A DNA stretch of 64,000 nucleotides, taken from positions 1 through 64,000 of the forward strand of contig JAFQKQ010000088.1 of NCBI GenBank assembly GCA_017396845.1, read 5' to 3'. A model generated the notes under the pieces. It had not been told where the DNA came from. It saw only the letters and a program-made list of their open reading frames with translations, and searched no databases. Positions 36,806 to 45,425 of this stretch are shown here, piece after piece. This DNA comes from Clostridia bacterium. Its GTDB lineage: Bacteria; Bacillota; Clostridia; Christensenellales; Aristaeellaceae. A program made the position numbers and the translations under genes. Numbering within the stretch: position 1 is the stretch's first letter; each line of letters starts with the position of its first letter.

Positions 36806-37828
36806 TCAGTTGTTTTTATGCTTTCTGTATACGATACGTCCCTGAACGGGGAAATTGATCAGGAATACTACGAATTCAGTAATGACCTTGGAAAGCGCTT
36901 TGTTCCAGCCGAACACGTCCGTAAGAAGCTTTAATATCGCAGTGTCTACGGCAAGCACGATGAGCGCAAGGATGGCATATTTGATAATCGCGGGAATGGT
37001 GTCCTCATTTCCTTTGAAAACCACTTTGCGGTTGAGGGTGAAGTTTACGCTGGCGCTGATCAGACGGGCGAGGAGGTTGCTCACGACCGTGCCTAAGAAG
37101 GATGAGAACAGAAGGAACAGAAGATAGTCAACGACAAACGAAATGAGCGAAGAACACGCAAACTTCAAAATGCAGGCGTAGATCTTGAAGGAATCCTTGA
37201 TGGGATGGAAGTGCGAGCTCTCGTTTTCGTTGATATATACAGTTTCAATGGTGATTTCCTGAATCGGGATCTCCGCGCGGGCAGCCGTCAGGAGCACATT
37301 GATTTCGTATTCGTATCTATCGCCGGGTACGTCTAAAAATACCTCCATGCCCTTTCTGTCGAAGCCGCGAAGGCCGGTTTGGGTGTCGCGCACCTTAACG
37401 CCGCTGGCGATGGCGAATACCTGACGGGTCATGAAGTTGCCGAATTTGCTTCTGAAGGGCACGTTGCCGTCGAATTCGCGGGAACCGAGAATCAGCGCGC
37501 CGGGAGAAGCAATCGACTTGTCTATTACGTTTCGAATGTCTTCGTATTTGTGCTGACCGTCCGCATCCGCCGTTACCAGACGTTCGCATTCGGGCATATT
37601 TTCGTAGATGTAGCGGATGCCGGTTTTGAGCGCGCCGCCCTTTCCCTTGTTTACGGGATAGGATATCAGATGCACGCGGGGATCAAGCGCCTGGAATACG
37701 TTCTGAAACGCTTCGCCGCTTCCGTCGTCTACGACTACCATCTTCAGGTCGTCATGGGTGAGAAGGCGATTGGTAAGATCGACGAGCTTCATATCGGGCT
37801 TATAGGCGGGAATCAGTATCGCATTCAT
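36806..37828 (-). CDS. GT2 glycosyltransferase fused to GtrA membrane domain
   Basis: A 340-residue fusion. Residues 1-215 are a GT-A glycosyltransferase of family 2 (ILIPAYKPD, VVVDDGSG, TADADGQHKYED with the DxD-type site, GFDRKGMEVFLD), like polyprenyl-phosphate mannose or glucose synthases. Residues about 220-340 are GtrA with four TM segments, a family thought to flip lipid-linked sugars. Such proteins charge undecaprenyl phosphate for GT-C enzymes; the dual GT-C protein at 28498 is a natural partner (inference). GGAGGTTT precedes ATG 37828. Confidence 0.88.
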   Translation of the reverse strand: MNAILIPAYKPDMKLVDLTNRLLTHDDLKMVVVDDGSGEAFQNVFQALDPRVHLISYPVNKGKGGALKTGIRYIYENMPECERLVTADADGQHKYEDIRNVIDKSIASPGALILGSREFDGNVPFRSKFGNFMTRQVFAIASGVKVRDTQTGLRGFDRKGMEVFLDVPGDRYEYEINVLLTAARAEIPIQEITIETVYINENESSHFHPIKDSFKIYACILKFACSSLISFVVDYLLFLLFSSFLGTVVSNLLARLISASVNFTLNRKVVFKGNEDTIPAIIKYAILALIVLAVDTAILKLLTDVFGWNKALSKVITEFVVFLINFPVQGRIVYRKHKNN

Positions 37829-37874
37829 ATATAAACCTCCGAAGTACGTTGTGGTATATCTATTTTAGGGATAT

Positions 37875-37903
37875 ATAATAGCATATTGTACCTTTGAAAT
37901 CAA
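37875..37903 (-). promoter_or_regulatory. Promoter of the GT2-GtrA gene
   Basis: Minus strand TTGATT (37903-37898) and TATTAT (37880-37875) with a 17-base spacer. Confidence 0.7.
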
Positions 37904-37951
37904 GAGAAAGCCGGAAAAAGCTTAAGAACGCCCATATAATATGAAACAGTA

Positions 37952-39418
37952 TTACTGCCAGAAGGAAATGGCGGGATGGGACTCATAGGGGATTTCGGCT
38001 TCTTCGCCTTTTTCGAAATATACGCGCGTTATCCTGATTTCAAAATAGGAACAAGCGGAAAGCCCCGGAATGTCAAAGCCGAATTCATCCGTTTTTTCGG
38101 TTTTGCCGGGTAAGATTCTGAACGTGCCTTCCGGCGCTGAAAACACATCCTGATAGGCATAGATCCTGTCGCCGAAGGCGTTGTACAAAGCAACGGAAAT
38201 ATCAAAGCCGGTAACTACGCGCTTTGTAAGGAGGTTCTTGATATCCAGATAAATGGTGTCCGGGCGGATATAGCTCTTTCTTGCGCCGGTGATCTCTACG
38301 GGCACTTTGGGTTCCACGGTCACTGTGAATGTAATGGATTTATCGGAACCGTCCGATGATTTTGCGTAAATCTTTGCAGTGCCCGGAGAAAGCGCGGAAA
38401 TAACGCCGTTTTCATCCGCATATGCGATTTCGGGATTGCCGGACGACCATGTGAGCGCCCGGTTTGTCGTGTCTTCCGGGTATATATGCACATGCTGCTT
38501 AAAGAAACCGCCTTCTGTGATGATGATGTTTTTTTCGTCCGCCGAGAGCTTTTCGGCCTTTTGAATCACCTGAATCGTATGCGAAGAAGAAACGCCGATT
38601 CCGCTCGAAGAGGATGCGGTAATCGTGCAAATACCGGCTTTTTTTCCCTGCACCTGTCCCGACGCCGACACCGTCGCAACGGACGGATCCGAGCTTGTCC
38701 AGACCAGCTTTTTGTTATAGGCGTCAGCGGGCGTGATTTCATAGGACAGATTGACCTTTTTGCCCTTATCAACCTCGTTAGGTCCGGTAAGCGAGATATA
38801 TGTTACCGGTTTATGCACCGTAACTTTTACATTTTCCGTTTTCTGGGTTTTCAGATTTCTGTCGTTTGTGGTGACTGTAATTACGCATTCGCCGCTGCCG
38901 ATTCCGGTAACGGTGCCGTCCGACTGTACGGATGCGACGCTTTCGTTATCGGAAGAAAAGAGGAGGGAAGTATTTGAAGCGTCGGCAGGCAGAAGCTTTG
39001 CGGAAATCACAAAGGAGGCGCCTTCGTCAATCGAAATCCGAGCGGGGGTAACGGATAGGCGGCTTACGGGGATCTCTACGACCACATGAATGGAGGCGGC
39101 GAACACTTTTCCTTCGGGCGTTTCGGATGAGAGCGTAATCGTGCATTGGCCTGCATTATGGGCGTATATTTTTCCCGACTGCACGGAGGCAATTTTGGGT
39201 TGATCGGATGCAAACGTCACGCGGGGCGCTTTTTCTACATTGGTAAAAGAATACTCGATTTTTTTTGAAGTACCCTTTGCCAGTATGATTTTATTTTCCT
39301 GAACGCAAAGCCGGCCTTCGTCCTCCGTGAATGCGGCAAGCGGCAAAGACAGCGACAGCATAAATAAAATCAGACACGGCAGGATTATGAGCGTAAAACG
39401 GTTTGAATGTATTTTCAA
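37952..39418 (-). CDS. Secreted multi-domain BIG2 (bacterial Ig-like) protein
   Basis: A 488-residue exported protein. A signal peptide (about 1-32) is followed by four BIG2-type Ig-like repeats with the pattern S(S/D)(N/D)PxVAxV...GxVxGxxxGxxxIT (about residues 45-120, 125-205, 210-290 and 295-370). A distinct C-terminal domain (about 375-488) ends in AISFW. No LPxTG, SLH or membrane anchor is seen. Start TTG 39418 is chosen with AAAGGAG 10 bases upstream; ATG 39448 falls at the predicted transcription start. BIG2 domains occur in adhesins and cell-surface proteins. Own promoter. Confidence 0.85.
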   Translation of the reverse strand: MKIHSNRFTLIILPCLILFMLSLSLPLAAFTEDEGRLCVQENKIILAKGTSKKIEYSFTNVEKAPRVTFASDQPKIASVQSGKIYAHNAGQCTITLSSETPEGKVFAASIHVVVEIPVSRLSVTPARISIDEGASFVISAKLLPADASNTSLLFSSDNESVASVQSDGTVTGIGSGECVITVTTNDRNLKTQKTENVKVTVHKPVTYISLTGPNEVDKGKKVNLSYEITPADAYNKKLVWTSSDPSVATVSASGQVQGKKAGICTITASSSSGIGVSSSHTIQVIQKAEKLSADEKNIIITEGGFFKQHVHIYPEDTTNRALTWSSGNPEIAYADENGVISALSPGTAKIYAKSSDGSDKSITFTVTVEPKVPVEITGARKSYIRPDTIYLDIKNLLTKRVVTGFDISVALYNAFGDRIYAYQDVFSAPEGTFRILPGKTEKTDEFGFDIPGLSACSYFEIRITRVYFEKGEEAEIPYESHPAISFWQ

Positions 39419-39457
39419 GCGGACCCGTCTCCTTTGAATAGAGATCATTTTGAGTTT

Positions 39458-39486
39458 ATTTTACATGATATTCCTTCTTACGTCAA
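39458..39486 (-). promoter_or_regulatory. Promoter of the BIG2 protein gene
   Basis: Minus strand TTGACG (39486-39481) and TAAAAT (39463-39458) with a 17-base spacer. It supports the downstream start at 39418. Confidence 0.8.
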
Positions 39487-39535
39487 GAAACAGGTGTTTT
39501 TCGAGCGGGATAAAAAGAAAATTCCGGCAAAGCGG

Positions 39536-39564
39536 TTGACCGAATTCCTTTCATCCGTTACAAT
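39536..39564 (+). promoter_or_regulatory. Sigma-A promoter of xpt
   Basis: TTGACC (39536-39541) and TACAAT (39559-39564), 17-base spacer. The leader is only about 30 bases, too short for a purine riboswitch. Confidence 0.88.
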
Positions 39565-39597
39565 GATGCATAGTTTTTATGAAGGGGTGTATAGGGT

Positions 39598-40173
39598 ATG
39601 GATGCACTTAAGAAGAAAATCCGCGAATCCGGCAAGGCGCTCAACAAGCACGTGCTGCTTGTGGATTCTTTTTTAAATCATCAGGTGGATTGTCAGCTGA
39701 TGGACGAAATCGGAGATGAATTCAAACGCCTTTTTGAAAACGAAAATATTACCAAGGTTGCCACCATAGAATCCAGTGGTATTGCCCCTGCGGCGATGAC
39801 GGCGCTGAAGATGGGCGTGCCGCTTGTGATCTTTAAAAAATCCGCCTCCGCAATCCTTTCCGAGGGAATCTATCAGACGGAGGTATTCTCCTTTACCAAA
39901 AGAACTTCGTACCAGCTTACGGTGAAGGGCGAGTTTATCAAAAAAGATGACCGCATACTTTTGATCGACGATTTTCTCGCCAACGGCGAAGCGGCGATCG
40001 GCGGCGCAAGGCTGATTGAGCGCGCGGGCGCGAAGGTTTCAGGCATCGGCATCGTGATTTCAAAGAGCTTCCAGCCCGGCAAGGAGAAGGTTTTAAGCGC
40101 GGGCTATAATGTAAAGTGCCTTGCCGAAATTGAAGACATGGACGAAGGCTTTATTGAATTTGCAGACGACTGA
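39598..40173 (+). CDS. xpt: Xanthine phosphoribosyltransferase
   Basis: Xpt, 191 residues, salvages xanthine to XMP with PRPP. The PRPP-binding motif is ILLIDDFLANGEA near residue 121, and the N-terminal LLVDSFLNHQVDCQLM and FKKSASAILSEGIYQTEV are typical of Gram-positive Xpt. A purine riboswitch, usual upstream of xpt in Bacillus, is not present. AAGGGGTG precedes ATG 39598. The HAD phosphatase gene follows 11 bases on and may take part in nucleotide salvage (inference). Confidence 0.95.
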   Translation: MDALKKKIRESGKALNKHVLLVDSFLNHQVDCQLMDEIGDEFKRLFENENITKVATIESSGIAPAAMTALKMGVPLVIFKKSASAILSEGIYQTEVFSFTKRTSYQLTVKGEFIKKDDRILLIDDFLANGEAAIGGARLIERAGAKVSGIGIVISKSFQPGKEKVLSAGYNVKCLAEIEDMDEGFIEFADD

Positions 40174-40184
40174 GGAAACGGAAA

Positions 40185-40967
40185 ATGAAAAGATTAGAAA
40201 ATGTAAAGTGTTTTCTTCTGGATATGGACGGCACGTTTTATCTGGGCGGAAAGCTGATCGAAGGCTCTGTCGATTTTATCAGGAAGGTTCAGGAAACCGG
40301 GCGCGATTTTCTGTTCCTTACCAATAATTCCTCGCACAACGCAAGGTTTTATGTGGAAAAGCTCAAAAAGATGGGGCTTGAGGTGGAAAGGAAAAAGATC
40401 CTCACATCCGGTGAAGCTACGGCCAATCTGGTATCTGTCAGATATCCCGACAAAAAGGCGTTTGTGCTCGGAAACGAATTCCTGATGGAAGAAATCCGGG
40501 AGGCGGGCATTACGATCGATCAGGAAAACCCGGATATGGTCATCATCGGGTATGACACCACGCTCGATTATAAAAAAATGACGGACGTATGCGATTTTGT
40601 AAGAGCCGGGCTTCCCTACGTTGCAACCCATCCGGATTTCAACTGTCCCACGGAAACCGGCTTTGCGCCCGACATCGGCGCGATTATCGAATTTATCAAT
40701 GCCTCTGCATTCAGAAGGCCGGAATTGATCGTTGGCAAGCCGAACAGGGGCATTGTGGACGCAGCGCTTAACAGAACCGGGCTTGCCGAGAAGGATCTGG
40801 CGATGGTCGGCGACAGACTCTATACGGATATTGAAACCGGGCTTCAGAACGGAATACTCTCTATCCTCGTGATGAGCGGCGAAACCACGGAGGAAATGCG
40901 GAAGGCCTCTTCCACTCATCCTGATCTCGTGTTCGGAAGGCTTTCCGATATGAACGGGTATCTGTAA
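40185..40967 (+). CDS. HAD-IIA phosphatase (NagD/phosphoglycolate phosphatase-like)
   Basis: A 260-residue HAD hydrolase of subfamily IIA. Motif I is FLLDMDGTFYLG, motif II FLTNNSS, motif III includes VGKPN and motif IV MVGDRLYTDIE; the large C2 cap lies between II and III. Members act on small sugar or nucleotide phosphates; the substrate cannot be read. It is in an operon with xpt. Confidence 0.88.
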   Translation: MKRLENVKCFLLDMDGTFYLGGKLIEGSVDFIRKVQETGRDFLFLTNNSSHNARFYVEKLKKMGLEVERKKILTSGEATANLVSVRYPDKKAFVLGNEFLMEEIREAGITIDQENPDMVIIGYDTTLDYKKMTDVCDFVRAGLPYVATHPDFNCPTETGFAPDIGAIIEFINASAFRRPELIVGKPNRGIVDAALNRTGLAEKDLAMVGDRLYTDIETGLQNGILSILVMSGETTEEMRKASSTHPDLVFGRLSDMNGYL

Positions 40968-41070
40968 AGAGAAACAAAATACAAATATTACCGCATCAAA
41001 AAATGAAACAAATATCCCCGCATGTATGTCTAACAGGCGTAAAACAATTCGAGACAGGAGTGTTGCAAAC

Positions 41071-42309
41071 ATGAAAAAACGGCTGCTTGCGATACTTTTA
41101 ATCGCAATGGCGCTTTTGACTGCATGCGGGTATATTGTTGTGGAGGATCCGGAGACGATTACGCTGGGAAGCCTTTTTATGCCGACAGGCTTTGCGGAGG
41201 AAGAAGCGCTTCCTTCTTATGAAGGCGATGCCGAAACGGAAACGGAGGAAAAACTTTCCCTGAAAGCGGGATCGCGCGGGGATGAAGTGAAAGCGCTTCA
41301 GAAAATGCTTCGCGAATACGGCTTCTTAAACGGTAAGGATGACGGGATATACGGCAAGAAGACCGGGGAAGCCGTAAAGCAGGCGAAGGAGTATCTGAAG
41401 GACGAGGCGGACAGGAAAGCGGAAAAAGAAAGACGCGCGCTTGAAGATAAAATCGAAAACGCCGCTCAAACGGTAATGGATTATCTTTCGGCGCTTCAAG
41501 TAACGGAAGATACCGAAAGCACTGGCGCATCCGGCGGGAATGCCGAAAGCATAAATGGCATTCGAATGACGAACATCTCTGCAGAAAAGAGGAACGCGCC
41601 TCAAAAAGAATCCGTCACCGTGGATAGTGTAGCGAATGAGGAATTCATATCCTACCTTGAAAACGAGTTTCAGGTTTTTAGAAGCGAGATTCCAAGGGGC
41701 GCAAGGGGGAAGGACGTTAAGCGCCTTCAGACGCGGCTTAACGATATGCATTATCTCTTCGGCGGCGTAGACGGTCAATTCGGCGCGAACACACAATCGG
41801 CAATTCGGTACTTTCAAAGGCTGAACGGCCTTAAGGAAACGGGCGTGGCGGATGAAGAGACGCAGAGAAAGCTGTTTTCCGGGGACTGCAAAAAATCGGA
41901 TTATCCGATGTACAAATACAGAGTGGAGATCAGCATATCCAAGCAGAGGGTGTATGTGTACGAGTGGAACTACGGCGCATACGATAAGCTTGTAAAAACC
42001 ATGATCTGCACAACCGGCGCTGTTGAAACGCCGACCCCGCTCGGCACGTTCAAAATGGGCGGCCCGTGCGGAAGATGGTATTATTTCAAGAAATACGATT
42101 GCTGGGCGCAGTACGCCTACAGAATCAAGGGCGGAATCCTTTTCCACTCGGTGCTGTATTCCGAAAAGGACGAATCCACTTTAAGACAAGGCTCGGTGAA
42201 CGCGCTCGGTTCCAGAGCCTCCCACGGCTGTGTAAGGCTGAAGGTAGAGGACGCAAAGTGGCTGTACAACAACGTTCCTGCGGGAACCACTTGCCGGGTT
42301 TATAACTGA
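41071..42309 (+). CDS. Lipoprotein L,D-transpeptidase with peptidoglycan-binding domains
   Basis: A 412-residue lipoprotein (lipobox LTAC, Cys19). A degenerate PG-binding-1 domain (about 58-105, GSRGDEVKALQKMLREYG), a linker helix, a second PG-binding-1 domain (about 205-265, ARGKDVKRLQTRLNDMHYL) and a C-terminal YkuD domain (about 275-412) with the catalytic HSVLYSEKDESTLR and SRASHGCVRL (His and nucleophile Cys) can be seen. Such enzymes cross-link peptidoglycan by 3-3 bonds, or attach proteins, outside the membrane. A related protein lies at 45426. ATG 41071 has AGGAG upstream. A GAAA-loop terminator follows. Confidence 0.9.
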   Translation: MKKRLLAILLIAMALLTACGYIVVEDPETITLGSLFMPTGFAEEEALPSYEGDAETETEEKLSLKAGSRGDEVKALQKMLREYGFLNGKDDGIYGKKTGEAVKQAKEYLKDEADRKAEKERRALEDKIENAAQTVMDYLSALQVTEDTESTGASGGNAESINGIRMTNISAEKRNAPQKESVTVDSVANEEFISYLENEFQVFRSEIPRGARGKDVKRLQTRLNDMHYLFGGVDGQFGANTQSAIRYFQRLNGLKETGVADEETQRKLFSGDCKKSDYPMYKYRVEISISKQRVYVYEWNYGAYDKLVKTMICTTGAVETPTPLGTFKMGGPCGRWYYFKKYDCWAQYAYRIKGGILFHSVLYSEKDESTLRQGSVNALGSRASHGCVRLKVEDAKWLYNNVPAGTTCRVYN

Positions 42310-42317
42310 TAATTGAC

Positions 42318-42352
42318 GGGAGCGATTGAAAAATCGCTCCCTATGTTTTATT
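42318..42352 (+). terminator. Intrinsic terminator after the L,D-transpeptidase lipoprotein gene
   Basis: GGGAGCGATT (42318-42327) and AATCGCTCCC (42332-42341) with a GAAA tetraloop, followed by TATGTTTTATT. Confidence 0.85.
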
Positions 42353-42379
42353 AAAACGATAAATGATATGCAGACTGAA

Positions 42380-42408
42380 TTGCAAAGGTATGAAAATTCT
42401 GGTATAAT
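42380..42408 (+). promoter_or_regulatory. Sigma-A promoter of the OCD-like gene
   Basis: TTGCAA (42380-42385) and TATAAT (42403-42408), 17-base spacer. Confidence 0.88.
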
Positions 42409-42436
42409 GGTTCAAAGATTATATGGGGGTGCGCAT

Positions 42437-43525
42437 ATGTTTGAACTTAAAAAATACAATCCGCCGGATTTTTCATTGGAAAAGTTTCAAAACGCGCCTG
42501 ACGCCAAAACCGTTCCCGTAATGCAGGACGGAGCCGCGCCGATCGGCTTTCATGCCATGAGCATTTACCCGGAGTATTTCAAGGTGGACGGGGAATGGGT
42601 GATGGCCGCTGAAAGCAGAATGGATTGCGCAGCAGTATTGAACGAAGACCATACGATATCGGTTACGGAATTCAGGCTGCTGAAAAAGGGCGACAATGTG
42701 TTTATCGGAAGAAGCGAGGACGCGAGCGAGGGTATTTACCTGCATGCAAATGGATTTAATGAGAATAAAGCCGAGCATGAAGCGTTTTCCTTCAGAAGAA
42801 ACCGAAGCCGCGAAACTGCGTATTCGCTGGATTATCAGGAAATCTACGATCTTTTGCGGTATGAAAAGGAACACGGCAAAATTGTATGGGTGATGGGGCC
42901 GGCATTTGCGTTCGATCACGATGCAAGAGAAGCGATGAGCCGCCTGATAGCAAACGGATATGTGCATGCCGTTCTTGCCGGAAACGCGCTTGCCACGCAT
43001 GATCTAGAGGCCGCGTATCTGAGAACCGCGCTCGGGCAGGATGTATATACGCATATATCGCAGCCGAACGGGCATTATAATCATCTGGACACCATCAATA
43101 TGGTTCGAAAATACGGCTCCGTTTCCGAATTCATAAAGAATGAGAAAATTGACAACGGAATCATATATAGCTGCGAAAAATACTCGGTTCCGTATGTGCT
43201 GGGCGGTTCGATTCGGGACGACGGCCCGCTTCCTGAGGTGTTTGGAGACGTTTATAAAGCGCAGGACGCCATGCGAAACGAATTAAGAAGCGCAACAACC
43301 GTCATATGCCTTGCGACCATGCTCCACACAATCGCATCCGGCAATATGACGCCGTCTTTCAGAGTGATGAAGGACGGTACCGTAAGGCAGGTATACTTCT
43401 ACTCGGTAGACGTATCCGAATTTGCTGTAAATAAGCTCTCCGATCGGGGAAGTCTTTCGTCAAGAGGCATTGTAACCAATGTACAGGATTTTGCGGTGCT
43501 GCTTGAAAAGGCGCTGATCGGATGA
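42437..43525 (+). CDS. LOR/SDH-domain protein, archaeal-type ornithine cyclodeaminase-like
   Basis: A 362-residue protein resembling the TIGR00300 / LOR-SDH family, which includes archaeal ornithine cyclodeaminase and the C-terminal half of cyanobacterial AgrE/ArgZ. Visible features are GPAFAFDHDAREAMSRLI, AGNALATHDLEAAYL, GGSIRDDGPLPEV and CLATMLHTIASGN, which fit an NAD-dependent fold with conserved active-site segments. AgrE also carries an arginine dihydrolase domain; here it is absent. Conversion of ornithine to proline is the best guess. ATG 42437 has GGGGGT just upstream; upstream starts overlap the promoter. Own promoter and terminator. Confidence 0.7.
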   Translation: MFELKKYNPPDFSLEKFQNAPDAKTVPVMQDGAAPIGFHAMSIYPEYFKVDGEWVMAAESRMDCAAVLNEDHTISVTEFRLLKKGDNVFIGRSEDASEGIYLHANGFNENKAEHEAFSFRRNRSRETAYSLDYQEIYDLLRYEKEHGKIVWVMGPAFAFDHDAREAMSRLIANGYVHAVLAGNALATHDLEAAYLRTALGQDVYTHISQPNGHYNHLDTINMVRKYGSVSEFIKNEKIDNGIIYSCEKYSVPYVLGGSIRDDGPLPEVFGDVYKAQDAMRNELRSATTVICLATMLHTIASGNMTPSFRVMKDGTVRQVYFYSVDVSEFAVNKLSDRGSLSSRGIVTNVQDFAVLLEKALIG

Positions 43526-43529
43526 TTGT

Positions 43530-43560
43530 TACCCCGGTGTTTCGTTGCGCCGGGGTATTT
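43530..43560 (+). terminator. Terminator after the OCD-like gene
   Basis: TACCCCGG (43530-43537) pairs with CCGGGGTA (43550-43557) around a 12-base loop, then TTTAT. Confidence 0.7.
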
Positions 43561-43607
43561 ATACGCTTTCATCAGGAAAAGAAGACAATTTGCGTGTATC
43601 TTTTAAA

Positions 43608-43636
43608 TTGAAATGGAAAAAGAAGTATGATATAAT
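43608..43636 (+). promoter_or_regulatory. Sigma-A promoter of the permease-like gene
   Basis: TTGAAA (43608-43613) and TATAAT (43631-43636), 17-base spacer, 23 bases before the ATG. Confidence 0.88.
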
Positions 43637-43658
43637 TTTTCATGGAGGGGGAATTTAC

Positions 43659-45221
43659 ATGAATAAAAACAGGCATGGACTTCTTATTTTGATACCTGCG
43701 TGCGTAATTGCGCTGCTGGCGCTTTTGCTGTTCGCTACGGACGTCTGGATATCGCTTACGGATTACAGATACGGAGATAGATTATTCGGAGGCGATTTTG
43801 CCGGTTCAATGAATTGGGAAAGATTCTTATCAGATGCAAAAATGATCGATTCCGTCGGCAATTCGCTTGCACAGACGCTCATGACGGTATTTATCAGCGT
43901 TCCGGGCGCGCTTCTGTTTGCGTTTCTTTTTGGTCTCATTAAAAACCGTCCGGTGAAGGCGGCTTTTGCGGGCGCTGCGCTTATACTTGCGATTCTGCCG
44001 GAGCAAATGTATCTGGAGGGCGCAAGATCAGTGCTTGCGCTTGCGGACGAAGCGCTGATGGAAATGGGCGAAAGACCGTTTCTCAATAACGCATACTATC
44101 CGGTTTTTATTCTCACCAAGACCATACCGCTTACGTCGCTTTGCGTGTTTGCCGCGCTGTCGCTTCAGCTGAGCAGCAAGCTTCCTTCACCGCTTGGCGT
44201 ATTGCTGGTGGGGCTTCTTCCGCTGCTCTCCTGTTGCCTGCCGGATATACGCATGAACATTCAGGCGACTAATCCGCTCAATTATGAAACGTCCAGAAGC
44301 TTAAGCTATATGGCATACAACGCCGGGCTGTTAAACATGAATATAGCTTACAGCGAGACAGCATCTGCGTTCGGAAAAGCGGCAGGTTTGCTTCCGGGCT
44401 TCGGCTTTGCGCTGCTCATTGGTCTGATCGCAAGGAGATCCTTAAAGTATCCGAGAATGAAAGCTGAAGGGCATTCCTGGGCGAAAGAGGGACTTGGGGC
44501 TCTGATCGGCGCGGTTGTGATTTCTTTAGCGGTCATGATAAGTATTCTGGTTGAAAAAGAGACATCATATAATGACCCTGTTATAAATAATGCGCTGATC
44601 AATACGATTCTGGTTGCGGTTTCGACAACGATGGTGGTTTTCGGCATATTGACCGCGATATTGTCGCTCAGCCGGAGGATGGACAGACGGTTCATGTGCG
44701 CGCTGAGCTTTGCCGTAATCGCGCTTTCGCTTGTACACCTTTCCAATATGGATATTGCCAAATACCTGATGACGAGAAATATGAACTTATTTAATATGTT
44801 GGTTTCGGTGGTAATGTCTGCGCTTATCAATCCTGTGTTTATTGCTGTAATGCTGGTTTTAATTGCGACGCAGCCGATTACCGGCAGGCAGATGATTTTA
44901 ACAGCCCTTGGCGGCGCGCTGATTGCCGCTGCAATCGGCATCGGAGATTTCTTCCCGGCGCATATATACATAATTGAACGGAGTAAAATGCCGCTTTCGC
45001 AGATGCTAAGGCAGACTCAAATGAACGCAATCGCTTTTTCTGCGGATGCTGAAGCTTCAAGAGAAATTACGCAAACTGTATTATATAAAAATGGCTCCAT
45101 GGCATTACTGGCAGGTTCGGCTGTGTTCTTCGGGATTATTGCCGCCGTGATTACGATGTTTGGAATCGGTGGAACCAAGGTTCAAAAGGAAAAAGCCCAA
45201 AAGGTCGTTCTCCATAAGTAA
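43659..45221 (+). CDS. Polytopic membrane protein resembling two fused ABC-type permeases
   Basis: Not firmly recognised. The 520-residue product has about 12 hydrophobic segments. The first half has NSLAQTLMTVFISVPGALLFAFL near residue 65, and the second half NALINTILVAVSTTMVVFGI near residue 310, both like the start of an ABC sugar permease core. The C-terminal part also looks MalG-like, so it could be a degenerate fusion of MalF- and MalG-type permeases. The EAA loops are poor, and no ATPase or solute-binding gene adjoins it. ATG 43659 has GGAGGGGG upstream; earlier in-frame starts precede the promoter. A strong terminator ends the unit. Confidence 0.6.
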   Translation: MNKNRHGLLILIPACVIALLALLLFATDVWISLTDYRYGDRLFGGDFAGSMNWERFLSDAKMIDSVGNSLAQTLMTVFISVPGALLFAFLFGLIKNRPVKAAFAGAALILAILPEQMYLEGARSVLALADEALMEMGERPFLNNAYYPVFILTKTIPLTSLCVFAALSLQLSSKLPSPLGVLLVGLLPLLSCCLPDIRMNIQATNPLNYETSRSLSYMAYNAGLLNMNIAYSETASAFGKAAGLLPGFGFALLIGLIARRSLKYPRMKAEGHSWAKEGLGALIGAVVISLAVMISILVEKETSYNDPVINNALINTILVAVSTTMVVFGILTAILSLSRRMDRRFMCALSFAVIALSLVHLSNMDIAKYLMTRNMNLFNMLVSVVMSALINPVFIAVMLVLIATQPITGRQMILTALGGALIAAAIGIGDFFPAHIYIIERSKMPLSQMLRQTQMNAIAFSADAEASREITQTVLYKNGSMALLAGSAVFFGIIAAVITMFGIGGTKVQKEKAQKVVLHK

Positions 45222-45239
45222 ATAGAATCGATCGGATTT

Positions 45240-45289
45240 CACTTCCCGCTCTTGCAACGGTTAAACCGGAAAGAGCGGGAAGTGTTTTT
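45240..45289 (+). terminator. Strong intrinsic terminator after the permease-like gene
   Basis: CACTTCCCGCTCTT (45240-45253) pairs perfectly with AAGAGCGGGAAGTG (45271-45284), with an inner CGGTT/AACCG stem, followed by TTTTTG. Confidence 0.93.
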
Positions 45290-45334
45290 GTCTGAAGAAA
45301 TATTGGAAGGTATCAATTTCTTAAAATTAAATGC

Positions 45335-45363
45335 TTTTCAAGTTAGAATTCATATGCTATAAT
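45335..45363 (+). promoter_or_regulatory. Promoter of the TP-repeat L,D-transpeptidase
   Basis: TTTTCA (45335-45340) and TATAAT (45358-45363), 17-base spacer; the -35 matches four of six. Confidence 0.65.
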
Positions 45364-45425
45364 TCACTATGCCTACATATGGCTAATGTTTATTACAAAT
45401 GCTGTTCCGGAGGATAATTCATCGC

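Noticed and set aside
39449..39597. Purine riboswitch before xpt
   Set aside because: No conserved aptamer core was seen, and the predicted start leaves too little leader.
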